A DNA stretch of 35,726 bases from an uncultured bacterium (GCA_903872035.1 CAIQIZ010000010.1:1-35726), one strand, 5' to 3'. Positions 24,910 to 33,944 are shown, counted from the first letter of the stretch. Notes: generated by a model from the letters alone, not told the origin. Program-made: numbers and translations.

Positions 24910-25815
24910 TTATGGCGTCGTCGTTCCTGTCGTTGTTCCTGTTGTAGGAGCTGTCACGACCGGCTTCAAAGTTCCTTTGTCATATTTGACCAAAGCGTTG
25001 ATGATGGTCTGCGCATCCTTGCGAGCGGCTACGACATCCTTTTGAGCTGCTTGAACCTTCGTTCGAGCATCCTTGAGAGCAGCAGTATTTGCAGCCATCT
25101 TCGTCTTATCACCCTGATCTGGTGTAAGTGGAGCAAATTCGCTGACAGCAGCACTGATCTGCGTATTGGCATCAGTCAGCTTGGCGGCAAAATCGTTCAG
25201 ATCAGCCTGTAACGCGGCCATATTAGGAACACCGCTAGCTCCAGCCAAACGAGTTTGTAGCTTTCCACCGACCACAGACATCATATTTATGACCGTCGTT
25301 ATACGATCGGATGCGGCAAAGAGATTCAGTTGTGGGATAGCCAAAGCATAAACACGATAATTCTCAGTGATAGACTTCACGCTCTCTTTCAGAGTAGTCG
25401 AGGAAAGATCGGCGGAGGCTATCTGAGCATCAAGAGTATTCAGGTTGGTGATGAGTCCTTGTAGAGTCGTGATGATAGAAGCCTTCTGAGCATCAGAAAC
25501 ATTGCGTAGATCTTGGATTCTCGTTACCAGCTTATTCAGGCTGTCGATACGGACTTGGATTTCCTTCTCTCCGCGAGCCCCTAGAGCGGCCAAGCGTTGA
25601 GCCTGAGTCGGAGCCTTGCCAGCTTTAACTGCTTTGGGGGCAGCACTAGTTGGCGCGGCGCCGGTTGCGGTAGTAGGTGTGAGACTAGCCGTAGCAGCAT
25701 CGACAGCGGCCGCATTGCTTATACCAGATTGAGCAAAAGCTGGAAGGATTGCGAACGTGCTCATCGCTAGCGTCATGATAGTTGCGCCAATAATTCGAGA
25801 TTTCATATTATTCAT
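24910..25815 (-). CDS. Exported helical protein, function unknown
   Basis: A 301-residue protein with a signal peptide (KSRIIGATIMTLAMSTFAILPAFA-Q, cleavage near residue 28). An A/T/P-rich linker (about 35-72) precedes a long alanine-rich all-helical region (about 75-275) with heptad-like spacing, and a T/G/P-rich tail. No enzymatic motif. An alternative start is M4. It begins 27 bp after a membrane-anchored protein gene and the pair is probably one transcript. Confidence 0.8.
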   Translation of the reverse strand: MNNMKSRIIGATIMTLAMSTFAILPAFAQSGISNAAAVDAATASLTPTTATGAAPTSAAPKAVKAGKAPTQAQRLAALGARGEKEIQVRIDSLNKLVTRIQDLRNVSDAQKASIITTLQGLITNLNTLDAQIASADLSSTTLKESVKSITENYRVYALAIPQLNLFAASDRITTVINMMSVVGGKLQTRLAGASGVPNMAALQADLNDFAAKLTDANTQISAAVSEFAPLTPDQGDKTKMAANTAALKDARTKVQAAQKDVVAARKDAQTIINALVKYDKGTLKPVVTAPTTGTTTGTTTP

Positions 25816-25842
25816 ATTGATGATTTGGTTATATTCTCGTAA

Positions 25843-26184
25843 TTATTGCTGAACCGGGATACTTGTCCCAGGAGCGAGCCCAGCATCGACATTCGACAAG
25901 TCGGTGGAAAGGCCCTTCATCTGCGCATCAAGAGCCGCAGCATCTGTTTGTAATGACGAATTCGAATCATCGGTCACAGCCGAGAGACCGGTACCAATCA
26001 GATTCGGTCCTTGAGAGACAGGCGTTGGGCTAGCGATGGGCTTTACGCTAGCAACTGGAGTTACAACGTTCGGCACGACAGCTGTCGACGAGTTCGATTT
26101 GGTGCTGTTGTACCAGATTAGACCGATGACGACCACTATAATCAGAATAACGATGGCTATTCCAGTTTTTGCGGCATTTGACAT
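25843..26184 (-). CDS. Small anchored extracytoplasmic protein
   Basis: A 113-residue protein with one N-terminal hydrophobic segment (about 8-24), a T/V/P-rich linker (about 33-62) and a helical D/S-rich end (LQTDAAALDAQMKGLSTDLSNVDAGL). No family recognised. Likely functional partner of the exported helical protein downstream, from the 27-bp spacing and similar composition. Confidence 0.7.
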   Translation of the reverse strand: MSNAAKTGIAIVILIIVVVIGLIWYNSTKSNSSTAVVPNVVTPVASVKPIASPTPVSQGPNLIGTGLSAVTDDSNSSLQTDAAALDAQMKGLSTDLSNVDAGLAPGTSIPVQQ

Positions 26185-26440
26185 GAGTTTAGGTTAAAAA
26201 TTAATAAATATATTGATAATACGATGAAAACCTTTTTTAGGTGCTGGTAATTATAGCGTCAAGCGAGGGTGTGTGGCAACTCGTTGACACGACACCCGAG
26301 CGCAGACGATATATGAGCGAAACGAATATAACACAATTTCATATGCACACCTTTTCCACTCTTTCGTGAATAATATGACTTGCACCTCGTAAAAGAAATT
26401 ATGCTAAAATGTTTTTTATCGCCTCCGCCGGCACACTTCC

Positions 26441-27826
26441 GTGAATAACACATCACCCTATTTCAAGACAAAGGATCTAAAGATCCCGCCTAACAGTATT
26501 GAAGCCGAAAAAGCTCTACTCGGTTCGATCATGATCCGCGGCGAAGTCATGCACGACATTGCTGATATTGTGAACGCCCAATCATTCTATTCCAGCCCGC
26601 ACAGGATGATCTGGGAGGCTCTTCTCGAATTACATACAAAAAACTCCCCTATCGATGTGCTGACTGTTTCAAGTCGCCTCAAAGAAAAGGAGCAATTGGA
26701 CCAAGTTGGTGGAATGGCCACGCTGACCGAGCTTATCAATCTTGTTCCATCTTCGTCCAATGCCTCACATTACGCAGAGATCGTAGAAAAAAAGCATGTC
26801 ATGCGCGAGCTTCTGCGGGCTGCTGAAGATATAGCCACTCTGGGCTATGAAGAAGAAAGCGAACTGCACGAGATATTGGAAAAAGCTGAGAAGTCTCTCT
26901 ACGCCGTCACAAACAAAACCGGCTCTCACAAATTTGTCACTTTAAAGGACACCATGAACGAGGCTTGGGAGCGCCTCGACCATCTGCACAAGACCCGTGA
27001 CGAGATCCGCGGTGTGCATACTGGTTTCCCAGAGCTCGACAACAAGCTAGCCGGCTTCCAGAAGTCTGATCTCATAATCCTAGCCGCTCGACCTTCCATG
27101 GGAAAGACTTCTCTCGCTCTCGACATAGCCCGAAAAGCCGCCGTCAATCACAAAGTCCCCGTAGCCATTTTCTCTTTGGAAATGAGCTCCCAGCAATTGG
27201 TGGACCGCATGCTTTCTGCAGAATCTCAAGTCGATGCCTGGAAGATCCGTACCGGTCATAACCTATCTGTCGAACATGATTTCAAAGCCATCGGCGAATC
27301 TATCGCCCGACTTTCTGAGGCGCCAATTTTTATCGATGACCAACCCGGAAACAACATTTTGAAGATGCGCGCCGTAGCTAGGCGTTTGAAGAACGAGAAG
27401 GGACTAGGACTCATCATCGTCGACTATCTCCAGCTCATGTTACCTACTCAGTCCGGCAGATACAACGACAACTTGGTCCAGCAAGTCACCGAAATATCTC
27501 GCTCATTGAAGAATATGGCTCGAGAATTGGAAGTCCCTGTACTAGCTCTTTCCCAGCTATCCCGCGCCGTCGAGCAACGAGGTGGCAAACCCCGTCTTTC
27601 CGATCTTCGCGATTCCGGTTCCATCGAACAGGATGCCGATGTGGTCATGTTCATCCACCGCGAAGCAGACCAGGATCAGGGCGGCAAGAAAGAAGAAGCA
27701 GAGATCATGATCGAGAAGCACCGCAATGGTCCGACAGGCATAGTAAAACTATTCTTCGATTCAAAGAAGGCAACATTCCTATCCGTAGACAAGGCGGACT
27801 TCGGAGGATTTGAGCAAAACCCATAG
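26441..27826 (+). CDS. dnaB: Replicative DNA helicase
   Basis: A 461-residue hexameric helicase. The N-terminal primase-interacting domain (PPNSIEAEKALLGSIM) and the RecA-like domain are complete: Walker A ARPSMGKTSLALD, FSLEMSSQQLVDRM, Walker B IIVDYLQLM, ALSQLSRAVE and DLRDSGSIEQDADVVMFIHR. No intein interrupts it. The start is GTG at 26441; an extended -10 (TATGCTAAAAT, 26400-26410) lies upstream. Confidence 0.97.
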   Translation: MNNTSPYFKTKDLKIPPNSIEAEKALLGSIMIRGEVMHDIADIVNAQSFYSSPHRMIWEALLELHTKNSPIDVLTVSSRLKEKEQLDQVGGMATLTELINLVPSSSNASHYAEIVEKKHVMRELLRAAEDIATLGYEEESELHEILEKAEKSLYAVTNKTGSHKFVTLKDTMNEAWERLDHLHKTRDEIRGVHTGFPELDNKLAGFQKSDLIILAARPSMGKTSLALDIARKAAVNHKVPVAIFSLEMSSQQLVDRMLSAESQVDAWKIRTGHNLSVEHDFKAIGESIARLSEAPIFIDDQPGNNILKMRAVARRLKNEKGLGLIIVDYLQLMLPTQSGRYNDNLVQQVTEISRSLKNMARELEVPVLALSQLSRAVEQRGGKPRLSDLRDSGSIEQDADVVMFIHREADQDQGGKKEEAEIMIEKHRNGPTGIVKLFFDSKKATFLSVDKADFGGFEQNP

Positions 27827-27850
27827 TCAGACGGAACAACGATCAGATGA

Positions 27851-28507
27851 TCATTGCTTCTTGATCGCTTCTCTGGCGATCAGATTCACCAGATGACGCT
27901 TGATCGTCTCGTAAAGCAGTTCATGTCCAGCAGTATTTGGATGAAGGCCATCTTCTTCGATGAATAACCTTTCGTGGCCAGCCTGCATGAAAGCCGAATT
28001 GACATCGACTAGAGATATCCCGGCATTCTTAACCACTTCCGCCATAACCATATTGTATTGACCTATGTACGAATTCAAACGGACCTTCCCATTTCGCGGT
28101 TCTTTATTCTTCGCCTCGACAACCGGCAGGATATTGACGACGAGGATATCAGGCGAGATCTTCTTGGCAGATGCGATCATCGACTCCAAATTTTCTTTAA
28201 ATGTAACGATCGGAACCTTGAATTGGCTCTCCTCGGTTAGATAGGCCGCATCATTCGCTCCGTAAGCAAAAATGAAAATGGCTTTTTCTCCATCGCGCAG
28301 ACGGGATTTGTATTCAATCTCAAATCTAGCAATGAAACCATTGGTCGTTTCCCCGGGAATGCCTAGATTGTAAAATAGCGCATAAAAATTGGGATCTCTC
28401 TCCTGCATATCGTCGAGGTGTTTCCGTAAACGTGCTGCCCAACCAGATTTCTCGATATCCCATGCGCCATAAGTGATGCTGTCGCCGAATGCGTATATGA
28501 TTGCCAT
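27851..28507 (-). CDS. SGNH/GDSL-family hydrolase
   Basis: A 218-residue esterase-like protein. Block I FGDSITYG holds the nucleophile S10. G in LGIPGETTNG (block II), GANDA (block III) and DGLHPNTAGH (block V, with catalytic D and H) are all visible. No signal peptide, so probably cytoplasmic; the acyl substrate is unknown. It diverges from recR with only 30 bp between start codons, so the promoters overlap. A TATTAT box is 8 nt before its ATG. Confidence 0.92.
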   Translation of the reverse strand: MAIIYAFGDSITYGAWDIEKSGWAARLRKHLDDMQERDPNFYALFYNLGIPGETTNGFIARFEIEYKSRLRDGEKAIFIFAYGANDAAYLTEESQFKVPIVTFKENLESMIASAKKISPDILVVNILPVVEAKNKEPRNGKVRLNSYIGQYNMVMAEVVKNAGISLVDVNSAFMQAGHERLFIEEDGLHPNTAGHELLYETIKRHLVNLIAREAIKKQ

Positions 28508-28530
28508 AATTCATAATAATACCCTATACT
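28501..28530 (+). promoter_or_regulatory. Leaderless recR promoter overlapping the divergent gene start
   Basis: TTGCCA (28501-28506), 18 bp, TATACT (28525-28530), with ATG at 28538 after 7 nt. The -35 box lies over the start codon of the divergent SGNH hydrolase gene. Confidence 0.6.
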
Positions 28531-28537
28531 TACTTCC

Positions 28538-29164
28538 ATGGACAGCATCCACCGCCTTGAAGAAATATTCAGCCATTTCCCCGGTATCGGCCCTCGCCAA
28601 GCAAAGCGGTTTGTCTATTATCTATTGAATAAATCACAATCTTCTATCAAGGAATTTACGGATTTAGTCAATGAAGTAAAGAAAGCGACTTCAGAATGCG
28701 CTTCTTGTCACAGAATATTCATGCACAAGAATACAGGTGACAAGACCTGTTCTATTTGCACAGACGTAAATCGAGACCAATTTATTTTGATGATCGTTGC
28801 CCGCGATTCCGACTTTGAATCTATTGAGAGATCCGGTGCATACAAGGGGTTGTATTTCATTCTTGGCGGTACGGTACCGATTCTCGATAAAGAGCCTGAG
28901 AAACGGATCAGATTGAAGTCATTGCTTGAAAGAATTTCCAATAATATGTCCACCGCCACTTCCCCATTCAAAGAAATAATCCTTTCATTGAATACAACTC
29001 CTGACGGCGAGCATACGGCTAGCATTGTCCATGATGCGATTTCAAGAGTTACCACTACATCTTCGCCGAAAATCAGCATCCTCGGCCGTGGTCTCTCTAC
29101 TGGGGCTGAACTAGAATACGTGGATGCTGATACGATCAAAAGTGCCCTCCAAAATAGGCATTAA
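28538..29164 (+). CDS. recR: Recombination mediator RecR
   Basis: A 208-residue protein of RecFOR-type gap repair. It has the helix-hairpin-helix PGIGPRQAKRF, a zinc finger with C54, C57, C71 and C74, and a Toprim domain. Length is close to the usual 200 residues. Confidence 0.95.
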   Translation: MDSIHRLEEIFSHFPGIGPRQAKRFVYYLLNKSQSSIKEFTDLVNEVKKATSECASCHRIFMHKNTGDKTCSICTDVNRDQFILMIVARDSDFESIERSGAYKGLYFILGGTVPILDKEPEKRIRLKSLLERISNNMSTATSPFKEIILSLNTTPDGEHTASIVHDAISRVTTTSSPKISILGRGLSTGAELEYVDADTIKSALQNRH

Positions 29165-29192
29165 AAAACCATCGGACAGCCGATGGTTTTTT
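29163..29192. terminator. Bidirectional terminator between recR and rplU
   Basis: AAAAAACCATCGG-ACAG-CCGATGGTTTTTT, a perfect 13-bp stem with a 4-nt loop. It overlaps the stop codons of both converging genes. Confidence 0.93.
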
Positions 29193-29511
29193 ATTTAAGT
29201 GAATCTATCTTAACCTTGAAGAAATGTTGTCGATGACCGTTGCGCTTCCAACCTGAACGGCTCTTCGGCTTGTAGTGAACAACGATGATCTTGGCAGCAC
29301 GGCCAATTTCTGTGATGGTACCTTTGACTTCTGCCTTAGCAATGAAAGGGGTACCGATAGTTGTGTCTTTACCGTTATCAACCAGGAGGACTTTGTCGAA
29401 AACTACCTTATCACCCTCCTTGTGTTCGCCAGCGAGCTTTTCAATGGTAATAACATCGCCCTTGGAGACGTTATATTGCTTGCCACCGGTCTGAATTACT
29501 GCGAATTCCAT
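29191..29511 (-). CDS. rplU: Ribosomal protein L21
   Basis: A 106-residue large-subunit protein: MEFAVIQTGGKQYNV, a GTPFIAKAEVKGTITEIGRAAKI central region and the 23S-binding KPKSRSGWKRNGHRQHFFKVKI. rpmA (L27), which often follows, is not here. Its promoter is TTGCGC, 16 bp, TATAAT (see 29522-29549). Confidence 0.97.
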   Translation of the reverse strand: MEFAVIQTGGKQYNVSKGDVITIEKLAGEHKEGDKVVFDKVLLVDNGKDTTIGTPFIAKAEVKGTITEIGRAAKIIVVHYKPKSRSGWKRNGHRQHFFKVKIDSLK

Positions 29512-29521
29512 AGTGCGGCTT

Positions 29522-29549
29522 ATTATACATGGTTTTTAGATATGCGCAA
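29522..29549 (-). promoter_or_regulatory. rplU promoter
   Basis: On the minus strand TTGCGC (29549-29544), 16 bp, TATAAT (29527-29522) with a TG extension (TGTATAAT). The leader is only about 6 nt. Confidence 0.65.
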
Positions 29550-29550
29550 A

Positions 29551-30885
29551 TCACCTATCTATCTTTCCCAAAAAAGGCAGGCCGATCCTCTGTCTTTTGG
29601 TTTCGCCCCTCAAAAGCTGAGCCCGCCGTTCAGTTTCCTCTCCACGGTCGCCGCGGTGGCTCTGACTGTTCACCGCCTTCCAAGAAGACCCCAAAAATAC
29701 CGTATGTTTTCCGAATTTGGCATCGATAGAATCCACGGCTTGCAAGACTGCCTGGACTTTTTCGATCCTATTGGAGTCACCAAATAGATCGGCAGTTCTC
29801 ACGTCTTCATGATCCAGGTCCATGAGCACTATACCCGTCGCCCGGTAAAGGACTCCTGGCCGATGCACTTGGCTGAATTTTTCTCTGACACTACGGATGA
29901 TCTCTTGCGGCGCCGAGATAGCTTGCGACAACTTTATTTCCAGTCCTGCATACCGAAACTCCTGCGTTTTCAAAAAGAAAGCGAACCGCTTGGTAAACAA
30001 GCTGTGTCGTCTGAGTTTGATGCATGCATTCTCGATATTCTTGGAAAGTTGAGCAAAAACGTACTCACGATCACTGGATGGTGGAGTAAATGTCCTTGTC
30101 TTGGAAATAGAGGCATAATCATTCTTTTCACCGATCACGAGCGGATATACAAATCCCCCATTCAATTCACGATGAATCTCTTGAAAAGGCTTGGAGAAAT
30201 GGAGCTTGACCCATTCTGGTTGTTCCGAAGCGAATTGTAGAGCCGTGACTGCTCCAGAATAGCCACGCGCTTCCCCCAGGAGCTTCTGTATGTACGCCGA
30301 CGTTTGTGACCCAATACCCCAAACTTTCTCCACCGGTAACTTCGCTAGATATAGATGGATGTTATATCCAGGAATGATCGTGAGTCCCGAAGGCTTTCTC
30401 CACTTCGATGCCGCCTTAGCCAGAACCTTATTTACTGAAAGTCCCACTGAAAATGTCATACCCAATTCCATATCCAGCTCATGTTTTATTTTCATGGCCA
30501 TTTGCTCATAAGACATCTTATTCGGCCGCCTCATGCCAGTGAGATCCGCGAAGCATTCATCTATAGAGTATTCTTCGATGGCTTCCGTATAGCGCCGGAC
30601 GATCGCGTACATCCGCTGAGAATACAAGCTGTATGTCTCATAATCTGAGGGCAATATGATGACCTCCGGAATGAGCTTTCTTATCTCCGACAAGCGCATG
30701 GCTCTGGTCACCCCGCGAGCTTTGGCTTCATATGACATCGAGGACGCTATGCCGCGTTCCTTTCCCGTCACCACGCACTTCCCTTTGAGAGCGGGGTTCT
30801 TGGCCACTTCGCACGAAGCAAAAAAGCAGTCACCGTCTACGTGAAGTATGGCGCGTGAAAATGAATGGAGGCTAAGGATGGGCAT
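29551..30885 (-). CDS. dinB: Y-family DNA polymerase IV
   Basis: A 444-residue lesion-bypass polymerase. AILHVDGDCFFASCE gives the first metal-binding aspartate, SYEAKARGV the nucleotide-binding region and EEYSIDECFADL the second catalytic D/E pair. NKVLAKAASKWRKP, VWGIG and the little-finger domain follow. I start at MPILSLHSF (30885). The C-terminal FLGSSWKAV... IGLPFLG region is interrupted by a charged stretch of about 25 residues (RGDRGEETERR, LLRGETK) whose DNA contains a CTTTTG/CAAAAG inverted repeat, possibly another repeat insertion. No LexA-type box is visible upstream. Confidence 0.95.
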   Translation of the reverse strand: MPILSLHSFSRAILHVDGDCFFASCEVAKNPALKGKCVVTGKERGIASSMSYEAKARGVTRAMRLSEIRKLIPEVIILPSDYETYSLYSQRMYAIVRRYTEAIEEYSIDECFADLTGMRRPNKMSYEQMAMKIKHELDMELGMTFSVGLSVNKVLAKAASKWRKPSGLTIIPGYNIHLYLAKLPVEKVWGIGSQTSAYIQKLLGEARGYSGAVTALQFASEQPEWVKLHFSKPFQEIHRELNGGFVYPLVIGEKNDYASISKTRTFTPPSSDREYVFAQLSKNIENACIKLRRHSLFTKRFAFFLKTQEFRYAGLEIKLSQAISAPQEIIRSVREKFSQVHRPGVLYRATGIVLMDLDHEDVRTADLFGDSNRIEKVQAVLQAVDSIDAKFGKHTVFLGSSWKAVNSQSHRGDRGEETERRAQLLRGETKRQRIGLPFLGKIDR

Positions 30886-30922
30886 GGTCTTGGGCGTAGT
30901 TTGACAATTCAGTTGTAGCGTT

Positions 30923-30951
30923 TTGACATTTCGACTAATTAATGGTAGGCT
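30923..30951 (+). promoter_or_regulatory. Promoter of the pilin-like gene
   Basis: TTGACA (30923-30928), 17 bp, TAGGCT (30946-30951). The -10 box is weak. A second TTGACA (30901-30906) lies 22 bp upstream within a direct repeat (TTTGACAATTC and TTTGACATTTC). Confidence 0.45.
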
Positions 30952-31029
30952 CAAATCAGATTTAACTTGGGACTGTGCGCGTCCTTAACTCAACAAAATC
31001 AGTGCGCATACGCAGTTTAGAAAGGCTCT

Positions 31030-31521
31030 ATGAAAGAACAACAACGAAGCGGATTTACTGTAGTCGAGCTCTTAGTTATCATCGCCTGTGTAGCACTGAT
31101 CTTCGCCCTCATCTTCTTAGCCTTGGGAACAATAAGGTGCTATGCAAGGCAAGGAACCATGGATGCGATTCGAGCAAACATTCAGACCAGTACGGTAATC
31201 ATTACCAACATTGTCCATGTAGATTTCGATCAATATCCACATCCGACACCATACAGGCACAATCTGTACTACTTTACCAACAGTACAGGCCCAGACTTTC
31301 TGCAGGCGCTGTCAAGATTCCTCGACATTCACACGAATCTCGAGGTAGTGACGTGGACGTCAGACGTACAAAGACAAAACCGTGATGAGCGTGGTTGGAC
31401 AAGCCGAAGCGATTACGGCGCCACCGTCGGCTACTCCGTGGCCTTCAATGAGAAGCCACCAGTTACAGTTTTCTACCCTGCCACATTAGAGGAAACCAAT
31501 TCTCCCAACCTGAAGAGGTGA
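31030..31521 (+). CDS. Type IV pilin-like / pseudopilin protein
   Basis: A 163-residue protein with a class III (prepilin) signal: basic MKEQQRS, then G and FTVVELLVIIACVALI, with the invariant E at +5 after the cleavage point. The hydrophobic alpha-helix (about 9-35) is followed by a globular part rich in T, Y and aromatic residues. Cleavage by a PilD-type peptidase is expected; no other pilus gene is in the window. AAAGG lies 6 nt before the ATG. The function of the globular domain is unknown. Confidence 0.85.
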   Translation: MKEQQRSGFTVVELLVIIACVALIFALIFLALGTIRCYARQGTMDAIRANIQTSTVIITNIVHVDFDQYPHPTPYRHNLYYFTNSTGPDFLQALSRFLDIHTNLEVVTWTSDVQRQNRDERGWTSRSDYGATVGYSVAFNEKPPVTVFYPATLEETNSPNLKR

Positions 31522-31544
31522 ACCACTCCAAAGCGACCTTCCGT

Positions 31545-31575
31545 CCGGCGAATCACCTGATTCGCCGGTTTTTAT
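31545..31575 (+). terminator. Intrinsic terminator after the pilin-like gene
   Basis: CCGGCGAATC-ACCT-GATTCGCCGG, a perfect 10-bp stem, followed by TTTTTATTT. Confidence 0.92.
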
Positions 31576-31584
31576 TTACTTCTT

Positions 31585-31974
31585 TTACTCAGCAACTTCC
31601 GGCTTAAAATCCACCTGATGTTCCGGTATACCCAATGACAAACCATACTTCTTTGCCTCGTCGTACTGTTCTTTACTAGTCCTGTCTATGAAGAATACTT
31701 TGCCTTTGAAGATTATGTAATGATTCTTGTCATTCTTGTAATCAGCATACCAACTGCCGTTATGATCGCTAACAATTGACGCGCTTAAATCCTCAGCAAC
31801 TTGAGCCGCCATATTTTCAGGGATCTCGACTTTATGTAACGTCCACTGCTTGAGCCACGGTGTATGGTGTTCATCTACAACCTTTTCAACCTTAGTAGAA
31901 ATAATTTTCACCTTCTTCAATACAGAAGCGTCTTCAAGAGACTCTTCTATGATTGTGCCTTTGTAATTATTCAT
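31585..31974 (-). CDS. Hypothetical protein, 129 aa
   Basis: A soluble mixed alpha/beta-looking protein with many charged residues and no signal peptide. DLSASIVSDHNGSWYADYKNDKNHY is an aromatic, strand-like middle. I recognise the style from other small CPR proteins but no functional family. It follows the VOC gene by 15 bp and is probably co-transcribed with it. Confidence 0.7.
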   Translation of the reverse strand: MNNYKGTIIEESLEDASVLKKVKIISTKVEKVVDEHHTPWLKQWTLHKVEIPENMAAQVAEDLSASIVSDHNGSWYADYKNDKNHYIIFKGKVFFIDRTSKEQYDEAKKYGLSLGIPEHQVDFKPEVAE

Positions 31975-31989
31975 GGATTTTAATAGCTA

Positions 31990-32358
31990 CTACTCCGCCC
32001 CCGCGGTACCATCATTCCTCTTGTGAAGATTGAACTTGTTGCCATCGGGGTCGGCGATCGTGGCTCCATGGCAGACCGGTGTTTCCCAAACTTCATCCAG
32101 TACCTTCACACCTTTCTTCTTGAGCTCATCGACCGATTTCTTTATGTCATCCACAGCAAACGCCACTCCGGAGCATTTGCCGACCATATCTTTATCGAAT
32201 GTCCCTATATCGAACGTCACATTACCGGCATCGAATTCAGCCCACGAATCCCCTGGTTCGCCATCAAGCTTCAAACCGAGGGTATTCTGGTAAAAATCTA
32301 TGCTCTTTTTAAGATCGGAAACATAATACATAACATAATCTACGCCTTTAATTTTCAT
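31990..32358 (-). CDS. VOC (glyoxalase/bleomycin-resistance) superfamily protein
   Basis: A 122-residue two-module beta-alpha-beta-beta-beta protein: VDYVMYYVSDLKKSIDFYQNTLGLKL and GVAFAVDDIKKSVDELKKKGVKV, ending with IADPDGNKFNLHKRN. Metal-binding positions look incomplete, so catalytic glyoxalase I activity is uncertain. The substrate is unknown. Confidence 0.88.
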   Translation of the reverse strand: MKIKGVDYVMYYVSDLKKSIDFYQNTLGLKLDGEPGDSWAEFDAGNVTFDIGTFDKDMVGKCSGVAFAVDDIKKSVDELKKKGVKVLDEVWETPVCHGATIADPDGNKFNLHKRNDGTAGAE

Positions 32359-32409
32359 AGTTTTAAATTGATTAATAGCTGATAATTAACAAGTACGACC
32401 AACGATCAC

Positions 32410-33255
32410 TTATTGTTTCAATCTCTTTTTAAGATCTCCTCCTTCCAGGTAATTGTCACTCGTACTGACCGGTCTACCAATCTCCTTCTCTGTCTCTTTA
32501 CGGGCATTGCCAGCCACTCGACCTCCTCTATTGGCGACTTTTCTATTTTCAGGCATATCAACCGGTTTCTCCTTGATTGAAATCTCTGTTGTTACTTTCT
32601 CACCGAGCATAGTAAAAATAAGCTCCAATTCATCCATATGGTCACGCAGATTTTGATTCTTCTTCTGTAATCCCTTATATTTCTTGTATTCTGCTGGCGT
32701 CATATCGAATGTCGCTTGAGAAATTTCTGCTGTAAGAATAGCAAAATCACTTTCCCGTTTGACCCCTCGTTCCTTCCATTCATCTGTTAAGTTCTGTCTG
32801 ATAGCAACGCCTCGCAATCTCTTATCGATCCAGCTCTTGGAATATCCCTTACGTTCATATATCACCTTCATCCTTTCTTGCGTCAATTCAGGGTTCTCTA
32901 TCTCCTGGATCCTTTCATAACCAACACGTGCCAACCAAAGCTTGAACGGTTCGGCATTCGGAGATGGAATTGACTGAATAATACGAAACATTGTTTCAGT
33001 ATCCGCACAATCTGTATCATACTCTTTACCATCGGAAGAACGCATCTTCAGTTGTACGATTTTTTCGTACAACTGACTTCCCTCATCCTTAAGATTTATC
33101 TTTAAATCTGACCAATAACGACGCGGGATCGTGCTTTCAGTAAGAGCAGCCACAACATCAACCACGGAAAAATACCACTTCTCTTCTTTAGAATCCCAAT
33201 GTCTTCGTATATTTCTGCCTTCAAAGACAGCTAAATGTTTTTCTACGTTTTCCAT
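32410..33255 (-). CDS. BRO-N domain protein (prophage antirepressor / DinD-like)
   Basis: A 281-residue protein with an N-terminal BRO-N domain (about 8-115: WYFSVVDVVAALTES, RYWSDLK, DTETMFRIIQSIPSPNAEPFKLWLARVGYERIQE), then a helical DNA-damage-inducible-D-like part (about 120-215) with KGYSKSWIDKRLRGVAIRQNLTDEWKERG, and a disordered basic tail. Gene is 44 bp downstream of lexA on the same strand, which supports a role in the damage response or in phage-type derepression. No other phage gene is nearby. Confidence 0.85.
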   Translation of the reverse strand: MENVEKHLAVFEGRNIRRHWDSKEEKWYFSVVDVVAALTESTIPRRYWSDLKINLKDEGSQLYEKIVQLKMRSSDGKEYDTDCADTETMFRIIQSIPSPNAEPFKLWLARVGYERIQEIENPELTQERMKVIYERKGYSKSWIDKRLRGVAIRQNLTDEWKERGVKRESDFAILTAEISQATFDMTPAEYKKYKGLQKKNQNLRDHMDELELIFTMLGEKVTTEISIKEKPVDMPENRKVANRGGRVAGNARKETEKEIGRPVSTSDNYLEGGDLKKRLKQ

Positions 33256-33298
33256 GGCTATTTAGTATTAGTAGATTATACGCTCAGCTTCAAGTCTT

Positions 33299-33868
33299 TC
33301 AATATTTCCTAACCACCCCCTTCACCACCGCTGCTACCTTGAGATCATTCTCCGGATAAATAGGCTTGAAATCTTTGTTAGCTGGTTCCAACCAGACCTT
33401 GCCGTCAGTCTTGCGGAAATATTTCATGGTCCAACCACCATCGACCTCGGCAATGACGATCTCACCTATTTTCGGTTCACGCGAAATACGCTCGGCGATA
33501 ACAAGATCACCTTCTTGGATACCAGCGTCGATCATTGACTCCCCTTTTACTTCCAGTAAATACGTCGCTTCTTTGTTCTCTATCAAGTAATCGTCGAGAC
33601 TCATAGTATCTACCAACTCCTCTTCGGCTGCTGTCGGAAAACCAGCTTCGACTAAGCCGAGCATCGGCACTTCGCCGAACAGCTTATTCGGCACCAAGCG
33701 GCCTGATGAATCCTTTTCTAACATTCCTTCACCTACCAGCTTGTTGACCAGCTTATAGACTGCATTCTTTGACTTGAATCCCAATAGCTTCATTATCTCT
33801 GCATAAGACGGCATGCGCTTGGTCCGCTTGTAGAATGAGATTATTTTGTTTTTATATGAGTCAATCAT
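33299..33868 (-). CDS. lexA: LexA-type SOS repressor
   Basis: A 189-residue repressor-peptidase. The N-terminal winged helix (about 1-65) reads KRTKRMPSYAEIMKLLGFKSKNAVYKLVNKL. The C-terminal S24 peptidase domain has the self-cleavage site A75-G76 in VEAGFP, nucleophile S111 in KGESM and general base K149 in WTMKYF. I start at MIDSYKNK (33868); TAATAA ends 5 nt before it. An upstream GTG inside palindromic element copy 4 is in frame and could add 19 residues, but that start is unlikely. It probably shares the LexA-box promoter at 34281-34310 with the 66-aa gene. Confidence 0.93.
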   Translation of the reverse strand: MIDSYKNKIISFYKRTKRMPSYAEIMKLLGFKSKNAVYKLVNKLVGEGMLEKDSSGRLVPNKLFGEVPMLGLVEAGFPTAAEEELVDTMSLDDYLIENKEATYLLEVKGESMIDAGIQEGDLVIAERISREPKIGEIVIAEVDGGWTMKYFRKTDGKVWLEPANKDFKPIYPENDLKVAAVVKGVVRKY

Positions 33869-33878
33869 TTTAATTATT

Positions 33879-33944
33879 AGAGTGTGGGAATGTTCCGGTT
33901 CGCCGCCGGCCCACGTCGCTCTCACCGGAACATTCCCACACTCT
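33879..33944 (-). repeat. Palindromic element copy 4, immediately upstream of lexA
   Basis: The best-preserved copy: perfect 21-bp arms at 33879-33899 (AGAGTGTGGGAATGTTCCGG...) and 33924-33944. In family register the core is 33898-33925 and reads AGCGACGTGGGCCGGCGGCG on the minus strand. It ends 10 bp before the lexA start codon, and its TGGGCC core is open in frame with lexA (ATWAGGE). Confidence 0.92.

Noticed and set aside
33879-33944. The GGAATGTTCC part of the copy 4 arms as a LexA operator
   Set aside because: It lacks the GAAC-N4-GTTC spacing found at the real box and is explained by the element arms.
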